64,000 nt of DNA from Diphasiastrum complanatum (GCA_029204225.1 CM055107.1:19251815-19315814); one strand, 5' to 3'; positions 50,215 through 60,819 are shown, counted from the stretch's first letter. A program made the numbers and translations. Notes: a model not told the origin generated them from the letters alone.

Positions 50215-50226
50215 GCTCTGATACCA
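50215..50226 (-). promoter_or_regulatory. Element G primer-binding site
   Basis: The plus strand GCTCTGATACCA lies five bases from the LTR. The minus strand matches the initiator-Met PBS. Confidence 0.85.
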
Positions 50227-50231
50227 AGAAA

Positions 50232-50769
50232 TGTCATGTGCCAAATCTAAGCAAATAGCAATTACAATGGAAGTAAAGCTAAGAGCAAGAAAAGTACAAA
50301 GCATTCAAGATAGCATATCAATAGAAATCTAGAAACAATGAGATCACAATGGAATTGCATTAGCAATGAAAGAAAGAGTACAATCAATGGAAATGGAACA
50401 TTGATTCATGTGGATAGGGCACATGAGACCTAGCAATGGAGATCCCTATGGCTCACATTCACAAGGAAGCTAGAAGCTCTCATTTTCAAATGAGCCAAAA
50501 GATTCACAAAATGATGTCTCTTGTCTAGTTATAGATCATTTGCTCTTACTTAACTTAACTTAAATATCTTGAGAGATAGTTAGCCCTTGTTAAGTATTAT
50601 TTAAACTACATTGGGCCCTTGTTGGCCTATTATCCTTATTAATTACTTTGGAGGGCCTAAAGAGAGAACCGTCTTATTCTTAAGGCTAATAACTCCTTTT
50701 GGGCCTACAAAGATTACAATGGATATTCTGATGCATTGATAAGCACTAATGTACTAGTAGTACATGACA
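50232..50769 (-). repeat. Element G 5' LTR (538 bp)
   Basis: TGTCATGTGCCAAATC ... GTACATGACA, the uninterrupted version of the family LTR. Followed by the TSD copy AGTAG (50770-50774). Confidence 0.93.
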
Positions 50770-50774
50770 AGTAG

Positions 50775-51010
50775 TAAAGTTGATTTGTTTGCTACTTTCA
50801 TCTCTTTGCTTCTTCAAACATTCATTAGCAAAATGCCCTTTGATTCCACAATAGAAGCACTTTAACCTTGACCTATTTTTCTTCTTAGTAACAAAAGAGG
50901 AAGGCTCACCTTGATCTTTACCCTTTGACAACTTGTCTTTCCCTTTGCCCTTGAACTTGCCTTTGATGAACATAGCCTCCTTCTCATATTGGGATGTTGA
51001 TGTGGGGGAT
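50775..51010 (-). pseudogene. gag: copia F gag C-terminal part with zinc knuckle
   Basis: The minus-strand frame starts near 50973 with Lys/Gly-rich sequence (FIKGKFKGKGKDKLSKGKD). It has an intact knuckle CFYCGIKGHFANEC, CX2CX4HX4C. It ends where element G inserted; protease continues at 43885. Upstream (51011-51282) I could only follow short broken frames. Confidence 0.82.
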
Positions 51011-51282
51011 GAATTTTAGTGAGCATTTTTCGACGAGTAGTTTCATGGCAAAGGTGAGCATCTTTAGCACATGCTCATCCTTCATCCCAGTCATAAAGTT
51101 GAAACTTTCATCCTTGTGGCAAGCAGTTTCACTAGCATCTTGAGCACATACTCGCAGTTATGTAAGGTTTAGGGTTTAGTGGTGGAGAATGTGGTTTTGT
51201 GCTGATCTTTTGGGGCTATCTACATCTTATTATAGCCATTTAACCCATCTAAAAAACTATAGGCTTCTACTCCAGCTATTCT

Positions 51283-52105
51283 TGTGAAAATCTGCAAAAT
51301 CGGACCAAGAATGGATCCTAAAATGATCCATAAGAGTGATTGGATGTTAGATCTATCAATCTACACAAGATTTAGATGAATCTAGATCAATTCTAGACAT
51401 GAAAATCTAACAAGAACAATCATTAATGAAGAGAATTGTACTTGCTAGTTTTCCACGTGTGAAAACCTGTCAAAGTATGGACTCCAGTCTGAAATCAAAG
51501 TACAATATGATAGGAACTCAAAACTATCAAAAAAAATCAAGACAAATGATAAAATTGACAAGAATTGCCTCCAAAACCAAGATTGGTGTTGCTTCTCTTA
51601 TTATGGCCAAATGTGGCTCTATGTATACAAAAAGTGAGAGCTCATAGTACTGATCGTCCCTCTGATCCCACATGTGTGAGGGTGCTTTGTCATGTGATGA
51701 TTCATCATGCAAAATTGACACTTGGATCAAACTTTCTGTTTTGAGCACTTTTGGTCCAATTTCTTACTATATGGAGATTTACTTGAAAATCTTCTAGAAG
51801 TCAAAACTCGCCTACTTCAGCTTATTCCACACATGTGAGCTATCCTCTACACATAGGATGTGACACCTAACCAAAGGATGTGGCTCATGCAATCAATAGA
51901 TTGATGCCATGTGTCATATATCTAGAAAACTAGTTTTTGGTCTTTTTAGCCACTAGAACTTGAATTAAATCATATGTACAACCTATATGATTATGGTACA
52001 TGACAAGTACACTAATTTCACACATGGGAACAGGCTCCACACATGTGTAATCATCTATATACATTATTTTGGCCTTGACCAAGCATAATTTTTGCATTTT
52101 TCACA
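51283..52105 (-). repeat. Element E 3' LTR (823 bp)
   Basis: TGTGAAAATCTGC ... GCATTTTTCACA, clearly related to the copia B and D LTRs. A polypurine tract (TTTTTGAGGAGGAG on the minus strand) lies next to it. The expected 5' partner is missing. Confidence 0.9.
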
Positions 52106-52230
52106 CTCCTCCTCAAAAATCTAGCTTGATAAAAACATGATGATCTTGAACTTGACTCCATGGATTGAATTGGTCTTTGCTGGTTCAAAAGATGTGAAGG
52201 TCAGCCAATGAGCTTGACTTTGATCCGAAA

Positions 52231-53838
52231 TCACCATATCCATGATAGTGCTTCTTTGATGTTGACATCTTTGATGAACTTGAGAGCTTTGCACCATCCT
52301 AGCATCTTCAAAATTGATTCCTTCCAAATTTCATGTAAATGCTTGACCTTGAGGCTTGCTCCTTCTTCATGTGCATGCTCCTCCATGAGGAAATAAAAAT
52401 TTCTTCTTGACTTATTAGGATCACAAAGATCTAACATCATATTACCACGATCTAGAGAATTAGACTTATCCAAATTGGCAAGACTATACATGCTATAATA
52501 ACAAAGTGTTTGCATCATATCTTCATGCTTGTTTACCATGCTAATCTCAGATCCAATGAGGCTAAATACTTCATTATGGAGATAAGTGTCTTTAGAAGAT
52601 GATTCACTTACTCTCATAAAGAGTTTACAATTTCCCTCAATACAAATTTTCAAACTATGAGTAAACAAATCACTTTTGCTCTTGCATGACTCAAGAGCAT
52701 ACATTTGATGAAATAACCATTTGCTTTCTAATTGATTTAAAATCAATTTCAACCTTTTAAGAACATCATGTGTGTTCTCAAGAGAGACTATATACTCAAC
52801 TAGTATGTCTTTACTCCAATTTTGAGATGCAATGATTTCACTAAAGCAAATTGATTCATCAAATGACATAAGAGAAATAAGTATGAGATGTACACCACAT
52901 GAGATATGCTCCTCTTTCCCTTGAAATGTGAGCCATATGGGCTCAACCATGTTTCTTGAGTTTCTTTTTGGAATCACAACTTGAGAAGGTCTCTTCTCCT
53001 CAATCCTTGGCATACTTGAACCTTGAGAAGGACTCTCCTCCTCAGTCCTTGGCACACTCGAACCTTGAGATGACTCTTGAAGATCCTTTTCATGGTACTC
53101 CTTGATGGAAATCCAAGACCTCCATGTCTCATAATGATCACAACAACCATGACCACACAATATGCACTTGCTATGATTATCAAGATTACTTATGCTAGAA
53201 ACATAAGTCCCAAAATCACCATAACTTGGCATGATTTTTCTAATATTAAAATCAAAAGGTATTTCCATCTCAATAAGGCTAACTACTTGCTTATGGATAT
53301 AAGTGTCCATTTTGGATGCTTCACTTATTCTCATAAGAAGTTTACAACTTGCCTTTAAGATTGAAAACTTACAATTTTCATCTTTATGAATGAACACATC
53401 ATTCATGATCTTATTGAAACCAAAAGAATCTACATTATGAAGACATTTCCATTTCCTTGACTTCATAACTAATGTAAGCTGACAAGGAAAACATACTTTG
53501 CTATCTTGAACCAAACAATGCACTTTGAAATTTTTTAAAATCACATACTTTGACATGTGTTGTGATGGACTCTTGAAGACAAATCTTGCAAGTCCTTGTG
53601 AGACTCCAAGCCTCATTCACCTTTCCACAAAGGAAACACCTTTCCTTGGATTTGTCCTTCTTGTATTTGCATTTCAAACTTGAAGCTCCATCCTTCACCT
53701 CGGCCCCCTTGCTTTGGTTCTCCTTGAATAATTTAGTCTTCTTTTTGTAGCATCTGAGGAAAAATATCCTCCCTTGCCACAAAGGTTGCACTTAGGATCC
53801 TTACTTTCTTTCAATAGGATGTCACCTATTGATGCCAT
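52231..53838 (-). pseudogene. Element E unknown ORF, frameshifted
   Basis: Starts at ATG 53836-53838 (MASIGDILLKESKDPKC). It needs two frame changes (near 53770 and 53600) to reach the long frame 53616-52231 (461 codons), which ends SWIW before the LTR. The N-terminus has Cys motifs: CNLCGKGG, then CFLCGKV and CKICLQE. The body matches the intact ORF of element D, but lacks about 75 codons around D residues 100-175. Two related blocks (RISEASKMDTYIHKQVVSLI and RVSESSSKDTYLHNEVFSLI) show an internal duplication. No known domain. Confidence 0.8.
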
Positions 53839-54635
53839 GATAAGATAAAAACCTTGTGATATGATTCTACAAATATAATTTGTGACTCTCAAGACTAGAT
53901 TTGAACATATTCAATATTCTAGAAGGATCCACAAAAGATCTAGCTCACATATCTAAGAACCAATCTTCACACTAATAATTAGTTACTTGGAAAGTTTGCT
54001 TTGATCACTAAGACAAAAGCACACAATCTTTGAATCAAATCACAAAAGAAATCAGATCCAAACACTCCTATTGGACTCAACAAATTCCAATGACTCTTTC
54101 TTTTGAGAGTTGAAATGGATATGAAAAGATTTGACACCTAGAATTTCCTTTTCACTTGACTAGTTCTCTCAACACTTGAGATTCTTGAACAAAAAATGGG
54201 TTTTGTTTCAAACACATGAAAATCAAACTTAATCACTTTCTTTGAACTCACTCTTGACCCAAATAATCTTACTCTTGAGATTTAGAATGAATTTGATTTG
54301 ATTTGACAACAAACTATACACCAATTTTCACAAAACATAGGATCTACTCTAGATCACTCAAACTTGACATGTACATTTGATTCAAACACATAAAATTAAG
54401 ATCCAATCACCCCTTTTGGAATCCCCAAATAATCTCACTCTTGAGATTTGGAATGGATTGTAATAGTTTGATAACAAACTACGTCAAGAATTTTTCACCA
54501 AGCTTAAAAATTAGACACATAGAAATTCACAAAGATCCCAACCATGCATGAATACTCAAATATAGACTCCTCCTTGTTCTAGACATCCAATGGGATCACA
54601 ACTTGACCCTCACACTCTCATGGATATGCATACCA
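53839..54635 (-). other. Element E leader remnant
   Basis: About 800 bp matching the reverse complement of the D leader around 61810-62417, ending abruptly near 54635. No coding frame. Confidence 0.75.
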
Positions 54636-54649
54636 CCAAAGTGAAGCTG

Positions 54650-56138
54650 CATTTTTTTTTCAGAAGGAAGTTCCAGCTCTTGAAACTTGACAAGTTCGTG
54701 GGTATGTCCTACCATTAAAAATCATATTTTTTTTTTTGAAAAAAACTTTCTCCACTAGCATGGACAAGTATGCCAAAACAGTTTGGTTTTTATTTTCCCT
54801 AGCAATGTTGTCAAGCTGCAAATAAAGTATTTCTAGAAGATTTTCACCAAATTCGCAAATTATCTTATGTACAATGGTGATCGTCAAATTTGGATCATTT
54901 CAAAAATTGGGATAATTAAAAAAGACCTTGGACTCCAAAGTGCCATTAAACACAAGTGCTCCAACGAGATGAACCTGAATAAAATCTGCCTCGTTCAAAT
55001 TTTTGGGCACTCTGACAAAATGAGGCAACATTGTTTTCTTCTGATCCATGCCATCAATAACAAGTCCCAGATATTTTTGTGGACATTCCAAACATTTCTT
55101 TTGATGCTTGGCCAACTTTTGTCTTTCAACTGTTTGTTGATCTCTATGCAGTTGAAGAGCTTTTGCAGCATCCACTGAAAATATAATGATTCACTTATTT
55201 AATAGAATAAAGATCATATCATAATGATATTAAAAAAAATTGCAACTTAATTTTTTTCAAAACAAAAAGTATTAAAATGAATGACAAATTTAATTGATAT
55301 TTACCTTTCTCATCATTGGTCTTTGCAAGTTGTTTTGCATACTTTAACAACTCGCAAGTGGAGCATACTGTCATTCATGATTTTTTGAGAATCTTTACCA
55401 GTCCAAAATCTCTTTTTCAAATTCTAAGAAAATATGAATAACTCAAATAGGAAACATTTTTTGTTTTGGCAAACTCTTTGTACATCAAAAATATTTTAAT
55501 TTTGTAAAATTATCCGGCAAGTGAAAATATAAGGAATTAGGCAATTTCTCTTTAGCCAAGCAGTTGCATTTAAAGCATCTAGAGAAACAAGTCGACCTTG
55601 TAAGAATCCTCGTAATGTTGGGTCTTTCTGAAGTCGTGCATGCATTCGTTGAAGCCGTGAGTTTTTTATTGCATGAACTGATTTGTAAGAATTTTCAACG
55701 AATATAACTCTTTTAGATTTAACACGACGAACATCACTTTGAGAAGGTCTCCTACGAACATGAGAAAAGCTTGAACGTCGCGGATCAGCAGACTTACGCG
55801 GATTTGTTGATTTACTAGAATCAGTAACTGAGTGAATTGAAGCTTTTGACTCATCACTCAATGATTCAACTTGTTCAAAAAAACAATATTCTAATTGTGC
55901 AAAGCCTGTATCTGAAGAGGAGGACGAGATCGAAAGATTTGACACAAGTTGAGTTACAGGCTCAGAAGATGAACGGGTAAATGATGATGATGCCACATCA
56001 TTTATGAAAACATGTTGAGAATCAGGAGTGGCTTTATAAGAAAAGCTTTCATTGGGAATATCAGATAAAGATGATGCACTTGTTGCAACACGTATTGAGT
56101 TACAACTACTGGAATAGAAGAGGTAGAACTACTTGACA
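54650..56138 (-). pseudogene. Transposase-like protein, GMDQ/ENKN/GHTHE family, decayed
   Basis: The probable start is ATG 56136-56138 with a Ser-rich N-terminus. After a frameshift, 55996-55500 encodes Ser/Arg-rich residues and SLDALNATAWLK. Broken frames then give LPNSLYFHLPDNFTK and VCSTCELLKYAKQLAK. A clean GT-AG intron at 55175-55304 follows. The next exon reads CPQKYLGLVIDGMDQKKTML, VHLVGALVFNG, LYLQLDNIARENKN and YLSMLVEKVF. After a one-base slip in a T/A run it gives FLMVGHTHE (GHTHE at 54695-54709). I recognise this set as a widespread uncharacterised family seen in repetitive genes of animals, oomycetes and others. An RNase-H-like transposase fold is my inference. Several frameshifts and stops make it defunct; its end is lost at the junction with element E. 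Confidence 0.7.
55175..55304 (-). other. Intron in the transposase-like pseudogene
   Basis: On the minus strand the donor reads GAGAAAG|GTAAATA and the acceptor ATTTTCAG|TGGATG. The length is 130 bp, and splicing joins the reading frame exactly (NDEKV then DAAKALQLH). Confidence 0.75.
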
Positions 56139-56170
56139 TCGGAAACTTAAAAAAAAATTTAAATATGTAC

Positions 56171-57235
56171 TTATGCTAAGCATAGACCGTCAAAATAGTT
56201 AACACATAAAACTAAATGTGCTCCACAAACTTAACTGCAACCTATGCTGGTCATAGAACAAATAAAAAGCTATGCGAACCTCAATAGACGTAAACAAGAA
56301 AAACAACTAAATGCAAATGAGCAACAAGCCTAGAAAGTAACTGGTTAATTGAAATTTCCAGTAGCTACCATGCCTTAAATACTGTTTGGCAGCGTTCTTA
56401 GGGTTAGGGTTGACCCAAGAGTAGGTTTAGGGTTAGGTTTAGATTTGGACGATCCCGGCTCAGCAGAAAAGTCGGCGTGAGGTGAGGTGAGGTGAGTTGC
56501 GGCAACTCGGTCCCAACACAAGCTCGAGGTCGACAAGAAGTGAATTGAGTCTCATGCTCCAAATCGACGTGAGGCGGGGGTCTAAAAAAAAAAATTATTT
56601 AAGAATCGTAGTCCAAACATAACTCACCTCATCTACGAATTCAGAAGCACACATGCTGCCAGAGCTCTCGCTGTGACAAAATCACAGATTTCTATAGTAT
56701 ATTGCATACATTCTCGCTCACACATTTCTTGATGGTAAGATTATTGTCATTTTTTAACTTTGTTCTATGTTTTTTGCATTACTAAATATTCAGGTTTTAG
56801 CTAGTGTTCATCTTCTTAAAACTTAGATGACCTATGCTCAGCATAGGTAGCTGCACGAGTCCTCTCCTCTAACCTATGCTGAGCATAGGTTGTGTTCGGG
56901 TCTTAAGTAACAACCTATGCTCAACATAGAAAGCCGGTGGGATGTTTCTATTCTTCTCACGTTTTGACTTATGTTGAGCATAGGTTGCATCTCTGGTCCT
57001 CTTCTAATCTATGCTCAACATAGGTCGTGTGCTCTAGTCTCACCTATGCTCAGCATAAGATGTCTTCGCATGCTGCTTGCTAACCTATGCTTAGCATAGG
57101 TTAGAAGAGGACTAGAGATGCAACCTATGCTCAGCATAGGTCGATAAGTGATAAGAATAGAAACATCACGCCGACATCTTATGCTGAGCATTGGTTGTTA
57201 CTCAGAACCCGAACACAACCCATGCTTAGCATAGG
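56171..57235. promoter_or_regulatory. Array of 17-bp palindromes CCTATGCTNAGCATAGG
   Basis: Copies, perfect or with one to three mismatches, start at about 56171, 56241, 56831, 56873, 56914, 56968, 57008, 57043, 57084, 57124, 57178 and 57219. Further copies lie at 57861, 59673 and 59751. Each is itself a palindrome, as for sites of dimeric DNA-binding proteins. They fill the spacer between two divergent gene starts (56138 and 57466), where an operator, a transposase-binding region or a parS-like cluster would sit. Confidence 0.85.
56399..56441 (+). repeat. Telomere-like repeat in the spacer
   Basis: TTAGGGTTAGGGTT, then after 11 bases GGTTTAGGGTTAGGTTTAG. Such telo-box-like runs occur in some plant promoters; here it lies about 260 bp upstream of the minus-strand gene start. 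Confidence 0.55.
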
Positions 57236-57236
57236 T
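56872..57236. repeat. Large inverted repeat, ~155-bp arms
   Basis: The left arm (56872-57025) and right arm (57083-57236) are reverse complements apart from scattered mismatches. Landmarks are GTTGTGTTCGGGT with ACCCGAACACAAC, GATGTTTCTATTCTT with AAGAATAGAAACATC, and GGTCCTCTTCTAA with TTAGAAGAGGACTAG. A loop of about 57 bp holds one more palindrome. Transcripts across it could fold into a long hairpin. Confidence 0.85.
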
Positions 57237-57812
57237 CGTTACTTGTATTTTTCTCGTTTTACAAAGCTTAGTCTGAGAAAAGTGAAACTTTTGAGATGTT
57301 TTAGTAAGAAAATGTGTTGAATTTTTAGTTATGATTTTTAGAGATTTTTCACAAAAATTGCTTGTCTATTTAAAGTTTTCGGTATTTTCATTGAAGTAAC
57401 GTTTGAAATTTTCCTAAAAAATCTTTTTCTCTGCAGATTCTCAATTGTCTTTGATAATCTTCGAAATGTCGAGGATTTCTTTTAAAATTTTGGGTAAACC
57501 TCAAGATATTCCACTGAAAGATTAAAAAAATTCATATACTACTTCACCAGAGAGGTCAACAACACAAAGCTGTCTGAGCTTTTTATTCATTTAGCTGAGA
57601 AGTCTGGCAGGGGAGACTCACAGTTCAAAATTCAAGGAAGATTGTTTGCTGATCAACCAGATGAGGATGAGGAAGAAGGTTTTGTGAACGTGCTTGTAAA
57701 GGAGACGGATAAGTCTCGTTCTATTTTCATTCTGAGCGAGACTATGATAAAAATTCGACTTTGCCAGGACGAGGCCATCAAAGCCTATTTTGATAAAGCT
57801 CTAGTTACTTTG

Positions 57813-58013
57813 GTGTGTAATTATAAAACATATTTTTATTCATGTATGTTTACATTTGTTCCATGCTTAGCATAGTGATTACTAAATATCAAATTCTATA
57901 AACTTTTAAGTAGAAAACCTTTTTGTAAATTGAGTTGTCATGTGTTGTGAGCATAGCTAGTACAAATGCCTTTACTCATTATATTTTAAACTTGTTTTTT
58001 TGTTTCTGTCCAG
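57813..58013 (+). other. Intron 1 of the ParB-like pseudogene
   Basis: Donor ACTTTG|GTGTGTAA and acceptor TTTCTGTCCAG|AGCATG, 201 bp; splicing keeps the frame (VTL then SMKQ). It contains one copy of the 17-bp palindrome at 57861. Confidence 0.7.
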
Positions 58014-59018
58014 AGCATGAAGCAATGCTTAAAAATGGTTCTAGCTGCTATTGTTGAGGAGAAAGATCCGGTCTACTCATTACGGAGTTCAAAAGGTGTA
58101 TCTATTGGACCTCGCAAGCCTGCTTCTACCACTGCTCAGGTCACAAAGCCAACCTCTAAAAACGTTGAGGATCATACTGTAGTTGTCCCTCATCCCAAAA
58201 AAAAAAGATCTAATAATATTTTTGAGTCCTCTCCCACTAGACCCAAGTCACGCCCAAAGACCATAGCTACACATCACCACAAGTCCATTCCATCTGCTGA
58301 AAGCAAGAAAGCCGCGACCGAAGCGTCGATGTCTTTACCTGGTGCCTCCATTCGTCCCTTACAAGATAGCTATGAGCTTGCTAAATTAAGGAAAGATATT
58401 CATAAAACGAAAAAAATTAAAAAACCAACTTTTATTTTAGATATAAATCAGTGTGATAGGCCACCTGTAGACCCAATAACAGGAGATAGGCTAATGGAAG
58501 TAAGAGAACCAAATAAAACACATGTACATAACTTAAAAATAAAATTTAAAGATCATACACAAGCCATAGTTACTCATTTTATTGTTTTGGTTGATCCCAA
58601 CGAATGCAACGATGCTGTAAATTTTGATTTTTCTTTATTGGATTCATAACATTTTTTTGTTCTTGGGGGCATACAAAGTTTACAAGCCCGAAAACAGTTA
58701 TCTCAAGAATATCCCTATATTCCATCCTTTCGAACTGTGAGTGCAATTGCATTTGCTGGCCTGACAGTGGAAGAAACCAAATTATTGGCTTGGGACCATA
58801 ACATTGATCAAGATTGTCGGATGAAAATGACCGTCATACAAAGAATCCGATTCTTTCACAAAGAATACACGAGAGTCTCCAAAGCAGGAGATGTGAATCA
58901 ACTAGAGCTGAAAGCACTCTATGCTCAAAAGACAAGCCTGTCTTTTGATTCAAAAAATCCTACATAGAGCCTTACAAAATATGATAATTTTTTTCAGCTT
59001 GCTTTTCGTAGTGGCCGG

Positions 59019-59167
59019 GTAATTTTTTTTGTTATGCTCGTCATGGAATGCTCTGGTCGTAATATATGTTATAATCCTTTTAAATTATTTTTATCAGACT
59101 AGAATTTTGAACTCAATTTTAATACTTCCTAAATTCCTTATCAAATAGTTTTTTTTATTTATTTTAG
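59019..59167 (+). other. Intron 2 of the ParB-like pseudogene
   Basis: Donor GGCCGG|GTAATT and acceptor TTATTTTAG|GTGTGG, 149 bp. Joining the exons gives RSGR followed by VWALVDKIF in one frame, which supports real splicing in the ancestral gene. Confidence 0.65.
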
Positions 59168-59854
59168 GTGTGGGCCCTTGTTGATAAAATTTTTGACAAA
59201 TGGAAAACATTTCAAATAAAAGGCCAACCTGCTCAGGGTGTCTCAAAGTCAAAGAAAAAAGTTGTCAACACTCAAACTCTGAAGCCAATCCCTACAGAAA
59301 TGGGAATATCAAAGTGAAAGAACATACAAGGCATTAGCTCTTTAGAGCTAATAATAAGTGTTTTTCTAGAGTTGCCGATGGCCAACTTTCTTTGGCAAAA
59401 ATGAGAGAAGAATTTCAAAAGTAATAGTCATAATCTAAATATTTATTTTTATGTTACTTTTTGTAATAAAGTGATTTTCATGATTTTGTCGGATTTTTAA
59501 CAATTATAATTTTTAAATGCAGGCATAAATTATTTATAAAAGTTCAAGAAGCCCTTGTGACAAGGTTAAAGTTAAGATTTCGAAGACTGCCAGATGCTTT
59601 ATCCTTTGAACAGCCGAAATGAACATTTGAGTCCATTTCTGATTTTGTTTAGAGACATGATATTTATTTCACTCATGCTTAGCATAGGTGCTTATTAATT
59701 GTTTCTTTTTTATATTTTATGTCTCCTATTCTATTTTATATTTTATGTCTCCCATGCTAAGCATAGCTTTTTTTTTTTTCAGTCCCCTAAAGATAAGAAA
59801 AACAAAGTCCTTCTAGGTAATTCAAGAGACATATTTTGAAGGCAAAAGCAGCAA

Positions 59855-59986
59855 AAAGGGACAGAGAGAGATTATTGGTCCAATTCACCCTGCAGCAAGA
59901 AGTACCCAAGTTTCATATATAATTCTGGCCACAGACTACCTCACCAAGTGGGTCGAAGCCAAGGCAATAAGAGTAGCTGATGCTAG
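59855..59986 (+). pseudogene. Ty3/gypsy integrase fragment
   Basis: In one plus-strand frame: GPIHPAARSTQVSYIILATD followed by YLTKWVEAKAIRVADA. This is the integrase-core segment around the first catalytic Asp as found in Athila/Tat-type plant gypsy elements. It is cut at 59986 by element D, whose presumptive left TSD is GCTAG (59982-59986). The other side is outside the window. Confidence 0.85.
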
Positions 59987-60819
59987 TGTGAGAAATGCAA
60001 AAATAAGCTTGGTAGAGGCCAAAAATTATGTATATAGGATGATTACACATGTTTGGAGCCTATTCTCACGTGTTAAAATAGTGTACTTGTCATGTACCAT
60101 AATCATGTAGGTTGTACATATGATTTAATTCAAGTTCTAGTGGCTAAAAAGACCAAAAACTAGTTTTCTAGACATATGACACATGGCATCAATCTATTGA
60201 TTGCATGAGCCACATCCTTTAGTTAGGTGTCATATCCCATGTATAGAGGACAGCTCACATGTGTGGAATAAGCTGAAGTAGGCGAAATTTGACTTCTAGA
60301 AGATTTCCAAGTAGATCTTCATATAGAAGAAAAATGGACCAAAAGTGCTCAAAATAGAAGGTTTTGTCCAAGTGTCAGTTTTGTATGATGAATCATCATA
60401 TGACAAAGCACCTTCACACATGTGGGATCATAAGGATGATCAGTACCACGAGCTCCCACTTATTATATATATAGAGCCACATTTAGTCATAATCAATGTG
60501 AGATACCAATCTTGGTTTTGGAAGCAATTTTGAGTAATTCTCTCCATTTGTCTACATTTGTTTTGATTGTTTTGAGGTTCTATCAATGTGTACTTGATTT
60601 TCAGGTTGGAATTCGTACTCAGAAAGGGTTTCACACGTGTGAAACCAGAAAGTACACCTACCTTCAATTAATGATTGTTCTTGTTAGGATTTTGTGTCTA
60701 GAATTGATCTAGATTGATTTTAATCTCAAGTAGATTGATAGATCAAGTAATCTGACAACCAATCCCTCTTGAGGATCAGATTAAAATCCACTCTTGGTCC
60801 TTTTTGTACTTTTTTCACA
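59987..60819 (+). repeat. Element D 5' LTR (833 bp)
   Basis: TGTGAGAAATGCAAAAATAAG ... GTACTTTTTTCACA, the same length as the copia B LTRs and readily alignable in inverse orientation. Confidence 0.95.

Larger units (their letters stand above)
43891..50769 (-). mobile_element. Element G: gag-only LTR retroelement
   Basis: LTRs at 43891-44814 and 50232-50769 are flanked by TSD AGTAG (43886-43890 and 50770-50774). A PBS at 50215-50226 sets the orientation as minus. Coding remains comprise two gag-like domains, an acidic frame and a 203-codon frame. No protease, RT or integrase motif is found in 5.4 kb. This fits non-autonomous gag-only (TR-GAG-type) elements. Fragments of the same family occur at 11331-12002 and 25150-25880. 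Confidence 0.9.
51283..54635 (-). mobile_element. Element E: pol-less LTR element, 5'-truncated
   Basis: A 3' LTR (51283-52105) of the copia-B type is followed, in minus orientation, by a long unfamiliar ORF (52231-53838) and a leader (53839-54635). All match element D. The leader breaks off near 54635, about 1 kb short of where D has its PBS and 5' LTR, and the transposase-like pseudogene begins there. No RT or integrase motif is present. Confidence 0.85.
57437..59621 (+). pseudogene. ParB/sulfiredoxin-like domain gene, decayed
   Basis: Exon A follows CTGCAG at 57436; its ATG is 57466 (MSRISFKILGK). One base is lost in an A-run, then the frame is open to the donor TTG|GTGTGT at 57812. Exon B (58014-59018) begins SMKQCLKMVLAAIVEEKD and has a basic linker. 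The domain has LDINQCDRPPVD, REPNKTHVHNLKIKF, HFIVLVDPNEC, then LGGIQSLQARKQLSQEYP, AFAGLTVEETKLLAWDHNID and FQLAFRSGR. In-frame TAA (58647) and TAG (58965) interrupt it. Exon C (59168-59420) reads VWALVDKIFDKW with one TGA; a last piece ends SFEQPK. The GG-x-x-S-x-x-A, GLT--E---LA--HN layout is that of ParB/Srx-like folds. Function unknown; this copy is dead. Confidence 0.65.
54640..59780. mobile_element. Candidate two-gene mobile element (transposase-like plus ParB-like)
   Basis: Two divergent, intron-containing decayed genes (54650-56138 minus; 57437-59621 plus) flank a spacer with a ~155-bp inverted repeat and many copies of CCTATGCTNAGCATAGG. The palindrome also occurs in the plus gene's intron (57861) and just past its end (59673, 59751). 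I did not see it elsewhere in the window. The left side is cut by element E. The right end lies between 59766 and a gypsy fragment at 59855. Terminal repeats and TSD are not established, so the mobile nature is inferred from the transposase-like gene, the second gene copy at 27.7 kb and the confinement of the palindromes. Confidence 0.55.

Noticed and set aside
56831-57235. CRISPR-like array of spaced repeats
   Set aside because: Spacing is irregular, repeats are palindromic and imperfect, and the DNA is eukaryotic with spliced genes; operator or binding-site cluster fits better.
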